The notes below the pieces were generated by a model. That model was not told where the DNA came from. It was given only the letters and a program-made list of their open reading frames with translations, and searched no databases. The position numbers were made by a program, and so were the translations under genes. Below, in pieces: positions 52,498 to 61,400 of a stretch of DNA of 64,000 bases. The stretch's first letter is position 1. Each line of letters opens with the position of its first letter. The stretch comes from Bacteroidota bacterium (GTDB lineage: Bacteria; Bacteroidota; Bacteroidia; Chitinophagales; Chitinophagaceae): assembly GCA_023430465.1 (NCBI GenBank), contig JAEZAM010000103.1:1-64000 (forward strand), written 5' to 3'.

Positions 52498-52592
52498 GAA
52501 TATATGTTGTTGTTGCCTCAACCTATGAATACCATTCCGGCATCTTGCCCTTTCCTCCATTCGTCGTAATTTCGCAGCTTAACCCGACACGA

Positions 52593-54791
52593 TTGAGCGT
52601 AGACCTGCTTTTACTGACTCCCCCTTTCACCCAGTTAAACACGCCCTACCCGGCAACCGCTTACCTGAAAGGCTTTCTCAATACCCGTCACATCTCCTCC
52701 CGGCAGGCCGATCTCGGAATTGAAGTCACCCTCGAAATATTTTCCCATAAAGGTCTCGCAGCGATCTTCCAACAGGCAAAAACTCCCGGCAGAATCTACT
52801 CACCAAATGCCACCCGGATGCTGTCACTCGAAACCGATTATCTCTCCACCATCGAAGACGTCGTCCGTTTTTTGCAGGGAAAAAATCCTACGTTCGCACA
52901 CCTCGTGGCCAAACGTGATTTCCTCCCCGAAGCATCCCGCTTCGCTCAACTTGACGACCTCGCCTGGGCTTTCGGCTCAATGGGGATACAGGACAAAGCA
53001 AAGCACCTCGCCACCATGTATCTGGAAGATCTTTCCGACTTCGTGAAAGAATGTGTGGATCCGCATTTCGGATTCAGCCGTTACGCGGAAAAACTGGCCC
53101 GGTCTGCTAACTCCTTCGATGAGCTTTACAACGAACTGCAACTGCCACCGTCTTTCACTGATCATTATCTATTCGCCTGCCTGGAGAAGCACATGCAGAT
53201 CGCAGATCCCAAACTTGTTGCGATCTCTGTTCCTTTTCCCGGCAACCTCTACGCCGGCCTTCGCTGCGGACAATGGATCAAACAACATCACCCCGACGTT
53301 AAAATCGTCATGGGCGGCGGCTTTCCCAATACCGAGCTGCGCAGCCTCTCCGACACCCGCGTCTTTGAATTCCTGGATTTCATCACGCTGGACGATGGTG
53401 AAGCACCGCTGGAAACACTGATCGGTTTTGTTAAAGGAAACAAGACACCAGGGGATTTGAAACGAACCTTCCTGCTTGCGGATGGCAAGGTTACTTACCT
53501 CGACAATGCATCCTGCAAGGACTACCGACAGGGTGAAGTGGGCACACCCGACTACTCCGATTTCAAGCTCGATAGTTATATATCTGCCATCGAGGTCGTA
53601 AATCCCATGCACCGACTCTGGAGCGATGGCCGATGGAATAAACTGACCATGGCACATGGGTGCTATTGGGGTAAATGTACCTTCTGCGATATCTCCCTTG
53701 ATTATATCCGCCTTTACGAACCTGTTGCAGCCTCGCTACTATGCGACAGGATGGAAGAGATCATTGCACAAACCGGGGAGACCGGCTTTCATTTTGTCGA
53801 TGAAGCAGCTCCGCCCGCTTTGATGCGTGCCCTCGCCATCGAGATCATCCGCAGGAAACTGACCGTAAGCTGGTGGACAAATGTGCGCTTTGAAAAAAGT
53901 TTCACTGCCGATCTGTGCCGATTGCTCAAAGCTTCCGGATGCATCGCAGTGTCCGGCGGGCTGGAAGTCGCGTCGGACCGTCTGCTGCAGCTCATTAAAA
54001 AGGGCATCACCGTAGCCCAGGTGGCACAGGTGAATAAGCATTTCACCGAAGCAGGCATCATGGTCCACGCTTACCTGATGTATGGTTTTCCTACCCAGAC
54101 AACACAGGAAACCATCGACTCGCTGGAGATGGTTCGCCAGCTTTTCCATGCAGGCATTCTTCAATCGGCATTCTGGCACCAATTCACCATGACCGCTCAT
54201 AGCCCCGTCGGTCTCAACCCCGAATCTTTCGGTGTCAAACGCGCATCAGCGGTTAGCGGAACGTTTGCCAACAATGACCTGGAACACATCGATACGACAG
54301 GCACCGACCATGAAGCTTTCAGTTTTGGTTTGAAAAAATCATTGTACAATTACATGCATGGAATCGGGTTAAATGATCCCCTGCAGAAATGGTTTGATTT
54401 TAAAGTTCCGAAGACGACAATCTCACCCGATTACATTTTGAAAGCTCTCAATGATGATCTGTCGCTTTCGTTTAAACCTTCTTCCAAAGTGATCTGGATC
54501 GGAAAACATGTATCCGTTACGCATTTCACTCAATCAAAAAAAGGTAATAGCCGCGAAATGATCAGTGCCGGTTTTGCTACGCGTCGCCAAACGCAGGAAT
54601 TGCAGTTCCGTAAAGAACAGGGAGAATGGTTGTTGAGAATTTTGTCACAATTAACTCCGGATCAACCCGTCACCAAAACCCTTCAGGAAATAAAAGACGA
54701 CTACGAGGCCGCAGGGCTGGAAGACTTTGAACTGTTCTGGGACAACAAGCCCGTAAGCACCATGAATAAACTTGGATTGCTTCGACTCTGA
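52593..54791 (+). CDS. B12-binding-domain radical SAM protein
   Basis: About 732 aa. The N-terminal part is a cobalamin-binding-like Rossmann domain (VDLLLLTPPF..., later LVAISVPFPGNLYAGLRCGQWIKQHHPDVKIVMGGGFPNTE and FITLDDGEAPL). A radical SAM barrel follows, with MAHGCYWGKCTFCDIS: cysteines at 357, 362 and 365 in CX4CX2C spacing instead of the common CX3CX2C. LTVSWWTNVRFEKSFTADLCRLLKASGCIAVSGGLEVASDRLL and MVHAYLMYGFPTQTTQE fit the family. A C-terminal domain of unknown role completes it. The first plausible start is TTG 52593; no ATG is in frame. Substrate unknown. Confidence 0.85.
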   Translation: MSVDLLLLTPPFTQLNTPYPATAYLKGFLNTRHISSRQADLGIEVTLEIFSHKGLAAIFQQAKTPGRIYSPNATRMLSLETDYLSTIEDVVRFLQGKNPTFAHLVAKRDFLPEASRFAQLDDLAWAFGSMGIQDKAKHLATMYLEDLSDFVKECVDPHFGFSRYAEKLARSANSFDELYNELQLPPSFTDHYLFACLEKHMQIADPKLVAISVPFPGNLYAGLRCGQWIKQHHPDVKIVMGGGFPNTELRSLSDTRVFEFLDFITLDDGEAPLETLIGFVKGNKTPGDLKRTFLLADGKVTYLDNASCKDYRQGEVGTPDYSDFKLDSYISAIEVVNPMHRLWSDGRWNKLTMAHGCYWGKCTFCDISLDYIRLYEPVAASLLCDRMEEIIAQTGETGFHFVDEAAPPALMRALAIEIIRRKLTVSWWTNVRFEKSFTADLCRLLKASGCIAVSGGLEVASDRLLQLIKKGITVAQVAQVNKHFTEAGIMVHAYLMYGFPTQTTQETIDSLEMVRQLFHAGILQSAFWHQFTMTAHSPVGLNPESFGVKRASAVSGTFANNDLEHIDTTGTDHEAFSFGLKKSLYNYMHGIGLNDPLQKWFDFKVPKTTISPDYILKALNDDLSLSFKPSSKVIWIGKHVSVTHFTQSKKGNSREMISAGFATRRQTQELQFRKEQGEWLLRILSQLTPDQPVTKTLQEIKDDYEAAGLEDFELFWDNKPVSTMNKLGLLRL

Positions 54792-54793
54792 CA

Positions 54794-55558
54794 TCAGCGC
54801 GGTGCCTGATCCAATGACCTGATCTGGTCAATGTATTTTGGCGGGAACAGCATTTTCTTAAAGAACCATTCCACTCCCAGTTTTTCCGTGATCTTGTAAA
54901 TACCCAGCAGTGGTTTTGCCCAGGAGAATGCGGGCATCCCCAGCAGATGCCGGACATGCACCGGCACCACCATGGCCTGCGACTGCCGGAGTATAAAATA
55001 ACGGATGCTGCCGAGGTGTTTGCGGTATTGGAGAAAAAGATCGTCGGTAAGATTTGTTCGGGCGGTATCGGCTATAAGATGCGCATCACGTACAGGCAGC
55101 CAGTCACGGTAGGTGAGTGGAAGATCTTTCAGGTTCATTCTGCTGCCCATCCGGTAGAATACATCATACACATCTTCTTTTTCTGTATCGGTAAGCTTGC
55201 GCTCCAGCAGTTCGTAAGCAGCGATGGAGTAATGGATCAGCATGAACAATACATCGCGATACGCCCAGTCCGGTATTTTGCTGCCACGGCTGTTTTCCAC
55301 CGCCTGGTGAATGGCAGTGATCTGGTCGATCGCTTTATGTGCTGTTGCAGTGTCGGAGAATACGATGCGCCTCGCGTACATGACAGTGGAGAACAAGCGG
55401 CCCAGGGGATCGGCCGGTAGCCTGCCGGTGAAGTATAGCCAGTCTACAGCCTTGTTCAGCGCAAACTCGGCTGCAGCACCCGCAAACACAAACAGGATTG
55501 TGTCGCTTTTGCTCCAGATCTCGCGGACTACCGATTCCTGTTTTACAAAATCCTTCAT
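54794..55558 (-). CDS. MpaB-like oxygenase family protein (DUF2236)
   Basis: A 254-aa protein matching the MpaB/DUF2236 pattern: GAAAEFALNKAVDWLYFTGRLPADPLGRLFSTVMYARRIVFSD, WAYRDVLFMLIHYSIAAYELLERKLTDTEKEDVYDVFYRMGSRMNLKDLPLTYRDW. This family contains the rubber oxygenase latex-clearing proteins and fungal MpaB. Conserved His and Arg positions could hold heme, but the exact ligand is not certain from sequence alone. It lies 3 bp from the GAPDH-like gene upstream and converges with the radical SAM gene with 2 bp between stops. Confidence 0.8.
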   Translation of the reverse strand: MKDFVKQESVVREIWSKSDTILFVFAGAAAEFALNKAVDWLYFTGRLPADPLGRLFSTVMYARRIVFSDTATAHKAIDQITAIHQAVENSRGSKIPDWAYRDVLFMLIHYSIAAYELLERKLTDTEKEDVYDVFYRMGSRMNLKDLPLTYRDWLPVRDAHLIADTARTNLTDDLFLQYRKHLGSIRYFILRQSQAMVVPVHVRHLLGMPAFSWAKPLLGIYKITEKLGVEWFFKKMLFPPKYIDQIRSLDQAPR

Positions 55559-55561
55559 GGA

Positions 55562-56557
55562 CTACATAGTTTTCACCGGTTGCCAATAACCCAGCCAGTC
55601 GATCATCCTGCTTGTAAATCCAAATTCGTTATCAAACCAGGCGATCACTTTCAAATGATTTCCCACAACAGAAGTGAGGGTGCCATCGATCACACAGGAA
55701 TGGGTATCACCTTTTATGTCAAGCGAGACCAATCCTTCCTCCGAATAATCCAATACGCCTTTCAGGTAACCTTTCGCTGCTGCGCGGAACAGTTCATTGA
55801 TCTGATCCCTGTCAACCTTTTCCTTCATTTGCACGGTAAAATCCGCCATGGCGCCGTTGGATACAGGTACCCGCGTGGATACGGCGGCAATTTTGCCTTT
55901 CAGTGAAGGTAGCATTCGCTCCAGCGACTGGTGAAGGTCTATCTCCACCGGAATGATCGACTCCGCCGCCGCGCGGCCACGCCGGAACTGCGGATGAGGC
56001 GCATCGACCAGCTCCTGTCTTGATGTATAGGAGTGGAGCACATTGATCTGAACAGATTCAATACCGATCTCTTCCAGCACCTGTAATACGTTCACAGAAC
56101 AATTGGTCATGCAGCCACCAGGGGAGACGATGATTGTGCTGTCCTTCAACGCCGCCTCATTGAGGCCATAGATCATCAACGGAACATCGTCGGCGCCTGT
56201 GGTTGACAACAGGACGCGTCTGGCACCTGCGGATATATGCTGTGAAGCTTTCGCAAAACTGGAGAATTTCCCAGAACACTCCAGTATCGTATCTACCTGC
56301 AGGTCTGCCCATGGCAGACGGGAAGGGTCTGGTTCGCTAAATATTTTTACCACATGCGGGCCACAGATCAATGAGCCCGACTCGATGTGCATGGGCATAT
56401 CAAATCGCCCATAAATGGAATCATGCTTCAGGAGATACACCAGGTTATCCGCAGGCATGATATCATTTATTGCCACCACTTCGATGTCAGGCCGGCCCAC
56501 CAATCGCCGGAATAACAATCTTCCAATACGGCCCATGCCGTTAATAGCAATTCTCAT
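55562..56557 (-). CDS. Divergent glyceraldehyde-3-phosphate dehydrogenase family protein
   Basis: 331 aa with the GAPDH fold: INGMGRIGRLLFRRL (NAD motif), the catalytic Cys149 in SPGGCMTNCSVNVL (normally SNASCTTNCLAP), His175 in NVLHSYT (normally TVHAYT) and the closing WFDNEFGFTSRMIDWLGYW. Key residues are kept but the motif around Cys differs strongly, so it may act on another substrate such as erythrose 4-phosphate or have an altered cofactor choice. Start 56557 (MRIAING) is preferred over 56593. It shares a transcript with the MpaB-like gene. Confidence 0.85.
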   Translation of the reverse strand: MRIAINGMGRIGRLLFRRLVGRPDIEVVAINDIMPADNLVYLLKHDSIYGRFDMPMHIESGSLICGPHVVKIFSEPDPSRLPWADLQVDTILECSGKFSSFAKASQHISAGARRVLLSTTGADDVPLMIYGLNEAALKDSTIIVSPGGCMTNCSVNVLQVLEEIGIESVQINVLHSYTSRQELVDAPHPQFRRGRAAAESIIPVEIDLHQSLERMLPSLKGKIAAVSTRVPVSNGAMADFTVQMKEKVDRDQINELFRAAAKGYLKGVLDYSEEGLVSLDIKGDTHSCVIDGTLTSVVGNHLKVIAWFDNEFGFTSRMIDWLGYWQPVKTM

Positions 56558-56650
56558 TTCTTTAAAAGTTCTTGTTGCGCTGCAAATATCCATAAAAGAA
56601 AAATAACCGGGCTGTTAAAGGATGACCGGCGGAATGGATAAATTGCAGCA

Positions 56651-57127
56651 ATGAGAGCAGCTTCGGTAAAGGAAATCCGCGATGAATTGATGACACTTAA
56701 GCCCGCAGAACTTGCAGCCATCTGCCAGCGGCTTGCACGGTTCAAGAAAGAAAACAAGGAACTGCTGACCTACCTGCTTTTCGAGGCCCACGACGAGGCC
56801 TCCTACATCAACGAAGTAAAAGCCGAAGTGGAGGAGTTATTCCGGGAAATCAACCTGTCACATCTTTATTTCGTAAAGAAAAGCCTCCGCAAAATTCTCC
56901 GGGTGATCAATAAGCACGTCCGGTACATGGCCTCCAAACAGGCTGAGGTAGAACTGCTGCTGCACATTTGCCAATTGGTCACCGATGCTGGCATCCCGAT
57001 CAAAAAGAACAAAGTGCTGGCCAATATCTACTATGCGCAGTTGAAAAAACTCAGCGCAGCCATCACGGGCCTTCACGAGGATCTGCAGTATGAATACCAG
57101 CGACAGTTTGAAAAACTTGCCGGCTGA
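56651..57127 (+). CDS. Helical protein of unknown function
   Basis: A 158-aa, strongly helical, charged protein (VKEIRDELMTLKPAELAAICQRLARFKKENKELLTYLLFEAHDEASYINEVKAEVEELFREINLSHLYFVKKSLRKILRVINKHVRYM). No signal, membrane segment or catalytic motif is seen. The family is not recognised from sequence, but it reads like a coherent, conserved-type domain. Its stop codon directly abuts that of the convergent TerC gene (TGATCA). Confidence 0.7.
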   Translation: MRAASVKEIRDELMTLKPAELAAICQRLARFKKENKELLTYLLFEAHDEASYINEVKAEVEELFREINLSHLYFVKKSLRKILRVINKHVRYMASKQAEVELLLHICQLVTDAGIPIKKNKVLANIYYAQLKKLSAAITGLHEDLQYEYQRQFEKLAG

Positions 57128-57904
57128 TCACTCTTTCTCGTCGCGATGATTGCTCAGGCGGATCTGATCCGTATTTTTCCGCAGGCGCATGTTCAGCAAT
57201 TCCACGAGCAGCGAGAAAGCGATCATTGTATAGATATAGCTTTTCGAGATCTTCTGGTGAAATCCTTCCGCTACCAGCATGATTCCAATGGCGATCAGGA
57301 AAGAAAGAGCCAGCATCTGCAATGTTGGATTTTTGTTGATGAACCGGCTGATCGGCCCTGCAAACGCGATCATGATACCGATCGATATGATCACCGCAAT
57401 GATCATAATGATGACCTCATCCACCATGCCGATGGCTGTGAGGATAGAATCAAAAGAGAACACCGCATCGATCATCACGATCTGGAATATCACAGACCGC
57501 AGCGAAGAATAAATTTTCGTTTTTCCCGCCTCTGCATGAGCATTTTTATCCAGCTTATGATGTATCTCCAGCGTGCTTTTCACTACCAGGAAAAGACCGC
57601 CGGCCATGAGGATCAGATCCTTTATACTAATGCCAATGGGTTTGCCTTCTGACTCGATAAAGGGTATTTCGAACAACGGTTCTTTGAGTCGCAGTATCCA
57701 GGTAATGGTCAGCAGCAGTGCAATGCGGAACAGCATCGCAAGGATCAACCCGATATTCCGCGCTTTCTTCTGGTGCGCGGGGTCGAGCTTGTCGGAAACA
57801 ATGGAAATGAAAATGATATTGTCAACCCCGAGAACGATCTCCAGGAATGTAAGGGTCAGGAGACTTAACCATATGGCCGGGTCCGAAAAATCAGGAAAAT
57901 CCAT
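57128..57904 (-). CDS. TerC family integral membrane protein
   Basis: A 258-aa membrane protein with about seven hydrophobic segments and the family pattern LLTLTFLEIVLGVDNIIFISIVSDKL, with FSFDSILTAIGMVDEV in the second half. The paired acidic segments (EIVLGVDN, FSFDSI) are thought to bind metal. TerC-family proteins are linked to metal export and to tellurite resistance in some bacteria; recent work connects them with manganese handling at membrane translocation. No tellurite gene set is near. Start at 57904 (MDFPDFSDPAIW). Confidence 0.92.
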   Translation of the reverse strand: MDFPDFSDPAIWLSLLTLTFLEIVLGVDNIIFISIVSDKLDPAHQKKARNIGLILAMLFRIALLLTITWILRLKEPLFEIPFIESEGKPIGISIKDLILMAGGLFLVVKSTLEIHHKLDKNAHAEAGKTKIYSSLRSVIFQIVMIDAVFSFDSILTAIGMVDEVIIMIIAVIISIGIMIAFAGPISRFINKNPTLQMLALSFLIAIGIMLVAEGFHQKISKSYIYTMIAFSLLVELLNMRLRKNTDQIRLSNHRDEKE

Positions 57905-58017
57905 TCGTCTGTTTTTTTAGAGCAAGGAAAAATTATACCAATCAGATTTGAGCCTGCAATTTACGTCCTATCACCGGGGAATGCGCGGATATAATCCTCC
58001 TTTTGTAATATTGCCGG

Positions 58018-59259
58018 GTGACAGCGACTATTATCACAAATATCGGCCTCCTTTGCGGGGTGGGAAATCCACAGGCGCCATTGCGGGGAAACGATCTGGC
58101 TTCCCTGCCCGCAATTGACGATGCATGGCTGATCACCGAGGGCGAGCATATCGTGTCATTTGGCAGCATGGCCGCCATGCCGGCATCGCTACCGGCTAAC
58201 CGGGTAGATGCCCATGGCGGTTATATATTGCCCGCCTGGTGTGATAGTCACACCCACCTCGTATTTCCCGCCTCGCGGGAGCATGAGTTCATCGATAAGA
58301 TCAGGGGTCTGAGCTACGCCGAGATAGCCGCAAAAGGAGGTGGCATCCTGAATTCCGCCCGCAGACTCGCGGAAACACCGGAGGATGTGCTCTATGAACA
58401 GGCGGTAGAACGCCTTGACGAGATCGCCCGACTGGGTACGGCTTCCGTCGAGATCAAAAGTGGTTATGGTTTATCTACCGACGCTGAACTGAAAATGTTG
58501 CGGGTCATTAAAAGGCTTCGGGCTTCCTCCGATCTCACTATCCGCGCCACCTTCCTCGGTGCGCATACCTTTCCGGTAGAGTACCGCAATGATCATCCGG
58601 CTTATATCCGCCAGCTCACAGAGGAAATGCTTCCGGTGATCGCGGAAGAAAAGCTTGCGGACTTCATCGATGTTTTCTGCGAAGAAGGTTTTTTTTCACC
58701 AGCGGAAACTATCCAGATCTGTGAAGCCGGTGCGCGGTATGGCCTTCGTGCGAAGTTGCATGCAAACCAACTGAACCTTTCCGGCGGTGTGCAGGCCGGG
58801 GTACAGGTCAACGCATTGTCTGTGGATCACCTCGAAACCATGGACGAAGCAAGCATAAGCTTGTTAGCCGCCTCTCCAACCATTGGCACCTTGTTGCCCA
58901 CTGCCGCCATGTTTCTCCGGATGCAAATGCCGCCGGCGAGACAACTGGCCGACCGCGGTGCTGCGATTGCCGTGGCTACAGATTTCAATCCGGGATCTTC
59001 CCCTTCGGGAAATATGAACCTGGTAGTATCACTGGCCTGCATTCAGATGCGGCTCCTGCCGGAAGAAGCCATCAACGCCGCTACGATCAATGGTGCCTGG
59101 GCGATGAATGTAAACGATCTTACCGGTAGCATTCATCCCGGCAAACGTGCTGACCTTATTCTCACGAAACCCATTCCTTCACTGGCTTACCTTCCATATG
59201 CATTCGGTTCTAACCATATTGCTGATGTGATGGTGCGGGGTAAGTGGAAATCTGCCTAA
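58018..59259 (+). CDS. hutI: Imidazolonepropionase
   Basis: Third step of histidine degradation: 4-imidazolone-5-propionate to N-formimino-L-glutamate. A metal-dependent amidohydrolase of 413 aa with metal-binding CDSHTHLVF (His78, His80), GTASVEIKSGYGLSTDAELKML, FLGAHTFPVEYR, KLHANQLNLSGGVQAGVQVNALSVDHLE and VATDFNPGSSPSGNMNLV. Start is GTG 58018; a TAATATTG stretch just upstream could be a -7 box, making a nearly leaderless message. It heads a run hutI, gcr-like, ftcD, hutG with gaps of 25, 40 and 1 bp. Confidence 0.97.
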   Translation: MTATIITNIGLLCGVGNPQAPLRGNDLASLPAIDDAWLITEGEHIVSFGSMAAMPASLPANRVDAHGGYILPAWCDSHTHLVFPASREHEFIDKIRGLSYAEIAAKGGGILNSARRLAETPEDVLYEQAVERLDEIARLGTASVEIKSGYGLSTDAELKMLRVIKRLRASSDLTIRATFLGAHTFPVEYRNDHPAYIRQLTEEMLPVIAEEKLADFIDVFCEEGFFSPAETIQICEAGARYGLRAKLHANQLNLSGGVQAGVQVNALSVDHLETMDEASISLLAASPTIGTLLPTAAMFLRMQMPPARQLADRGAAIAVATDFNPGSSPSGNMNLVVSLACIQMRLLPEEAINAATINGAWAMNVNDLTGSIHPGKRADLILTKPIPSLAYLPYAFGSNHIADVMVRGKWKSA

Positions 59260-59284
59260 AGTCTTAAGACTGGTATTAAAATGG

Positions 59285-61360
59285 ATGAGAAAGTGCTTTG
59301 ATCCAAAACAGCTAACTTCCACCATGCTCCTGAAGCGAAGAAAAAAAGCAGATTTCATTCAGCAATTGCTCAACGGCGAGTTGCACGCCACTATATCCAA
59401 CAGGGAAGAAGGTTTGGATTTTCTCATCGATTTTTTCAACCAGATCCGGCCCAACGGAACCCGTGCGCGCCAGGATCCCGAAGCTAACCTGGGGCTGTTG
59501 ATCCAACAGGTGGAACAGCACGCCGTCATCCGCACAAAACTCCAGCGCGCGTTTCTCTTTCAGCTTATCAACACTGATCTATCTTCCGCACTCACCGAAA
59601 GCGGTATACCACTTGCGGGCGGCTTCTGGCAGGAACTGGGGGATCGGGTAAAACATAAGATACTGCCGCCACGGCAGGATCCAAATGATTTTCTCTACGT
59701 ACTGAACAGGATCTTTTACAAAAAATCCGATTTCACCTGGGTCGAATCCATCTCACGCCAGGCATGGGTTTCATTCTTTCAAAATTTTCGTTTTTCCATT
59801 GGTAACCGCGACAGGAAATTGCATGAGCACCTGCTTGCATCCATGCGCATCCTGACCTTCCAGGTGGCACAAACAGGTTTGCAAAAAGAAGTCAGCAAGT
59901 TCCTGCCTGATATCTCCTCTTCCTATAATAATCCGTTTGTTGAACAAAGCTACATTGTGCACGGTCTGCAGCACACCGTCATGAGCCAGGGCTCAATGGA
60001 GCAAATCCGCGAGCATTGCCATAAGCTGAAGAGTATGCTTTTCAATTGCGAACGGGAAATCGAACAGGTCAGGCAGGCACAGGCTGAAAGAGGCACCAGT
60101 CTCCGGCAGACCTACTCTTTGCTTATTCTCAGTAACCGGATCCAGCGCATGCAGGTTCTTACGGATGTGATAGACATGGATAACCAATTCGACATCGGTC
60201 GGTTTGTTGACCTGTTTCGCATTCTGGTTCGCAATGAGAACAGGAAGAACAGTATTCGTGAATTCATGTCGCAGGGTGTCGGATACCTGGCCTACCAGAT
60301 CGCCGAACACAAGGGCGCGAAGGGAAGCAAATACATCACCAGCACCTGGAAAGAATACCGCCAGATGATCACATCGGCCATGTGGGGCGGATTAATTATC
60401 TCCTTTATAGCCGTGATAAAAAACCTTCTTGGTCGGCTGGCACTCGCACCATTCTGGCAGGGATTTGTTTACAGCATCAATTACAGTCTCGGCTTTGTGT
60501 TGATAGAACAAACGAAATCTACACTTGCCACAAAGCAACCGGCCTTTACGGCAAGCGCGGTAGCGGGCACACTTGATACAAGAAAGACGCCCGGAGAACC
60601 AAACCTTCACAATCTCGCCGTGACCGTTGCAAAAGTTTCGCGGAGCCAGTTTGCGTCTTTCTTTGGCAATCTGATAATTGTTTTTCCTGCCTCATTTCTG
60701 CTGGCCTGGGGTTTCGATATGCTGATGGGATACCCGATTGCAGCGGGCGGATCCAATAAAAGTGCGGCGGCGAAGCTGCTCATCGATCAACATCCCTGGC
60801 ACAGCTTTTCATTGTTATATGCCTGCAACACCGGCTTTTTTCTTTTCCTGAGCGGGATCATGGCCGGCTATGTGCAGAATAAAATACGGTATGGGAAAAT
60901 AGGAGAGCGGCTGGTAGCGCATCCTGTTTTGCGCGTCACCATGGCGCGAACACGACGCCAGCGTCTCGCTGACCTGATCGAAAACAATGCCGGTGCTTTT
61001 GTGGGTAACGTTGCTCTTGGATTCTTCCTCGGCATGGCAGGCATCCTCGGAAATATATTCGGTATACCATTCGACATACGGCACATAACCATTGCCGCAG
61101 GTAACACGGCCATTGGCGTATATGGAATCGGGTTTCAAAACCTGGACCTTGGCTATCTCGCCGTTGTTTTTGCCGGAGTGATTGCCATTGGTCTCCTGAA
61201 CTTTCTCGTGAGTTTTGCACTGGCGTTCTTTGTAGCTGTCAAGTCACGCGGTATTCACCTGAAAGATTATCCGCAGTTTATTGGTATCCTTTGGCGATAT
61301 TTCAAAAAATATCCATTGGATTTTATCCGACCCCGCAAACGCATGAGCGAATCCTCATGA
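59285..61360 (+). CDS. Gcr-type "site-specific recombinase" membrane protein
   Basis: A 691-aa protein of the SpecificRecomb (Gcr) family. The N-terminal ~340 residues are soluble and helical (FIQQLLNGELHATISNREEGLDFLIDFFNQIRP...). The C-terminal half has several membrane spans (MWGGLIISFIAVIKNLLGRLALAPFW, FFGNLIIVFPASFLLAWGFDML, SLLYACNTGFFLFLSGIMAGYVQNK, GNVALGFFLGMAGILGNIFGI, GYLAVVFAGVIAIGLLNFLVSFALAFFVAVKS). The family name is historical; the membrane topology argues against a soluble DNA recombinase. It sits inside the hut run, 25 bp after hutI and 40 bp before ftcD. Confidence 0.87.
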   Translation: MRKCFDPKQLTSTMLLKRRKKADFIQQLLNGELHATISNREEGLDFLIDFFNQIRPNGTRARQDPEANLGLLIQQVEQHAVIRTKLQRAFLFQLINTDLSSALTESGIPLAGGFWQELGDRVKHKILPPRQDPNDFLYVLNRIFYKKSDFTWVESISRQAWVSFFQNFRFSIGNRDRKLHEHLLASMRILTFQVAQTGLQKEVSKFLPDISSSYNNPFVEQSYIVHGLQHTVMSQGSMEQIREHCHKLKSMLFNCEREIEQVRQAQAERGTSLRQTYSLLILSNRIQRMQVLTDVIDMDNQFDIGRFVDLFRILVRNENRKNSIREFMSQGVGYLAYQIAEHKGAKGSKYITSTWKEYRQMITSAMWGGLIISFIAVIKNLLGRLALAPFWQGFVYSINYSLGFVLIEQTKSTLATKQPAFTASAVAGTLDTRKTPGEPNLHNLAVTVAKVSRSQFASFFGNLIIVFPASFLLAWGFDMLMGYPIAAGGSNKSAAAKLLIDQHPWHSFSLLYACNTGFFLFLSGIMAGYVQNKIRYGKIGERLVAHPVLRVTMARTRRQRLADLIENNAGAFVGNVALGFFLGMAGILGNIFGIPFDIRHITIAAGNTAIGVYGIGFQNLDLGYLAVVFAGVIAIGLLNFLVSFALAFFVAVKSRGIHLKDYPQFIGILWRYFKKYPLDFIRPRKRMSESS

Positions 61361-61400
61361 CTTGTTTTTCAGTTAAATTGCCTGACAATTACATCTTCCC

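Noticed and set aside
59285..61360. Site-specific recombinase marking a mobile element
   Set aside because: Multiple membrane spans and no integrase or serine-recombinase catalytic residues; no attachment sites seen.
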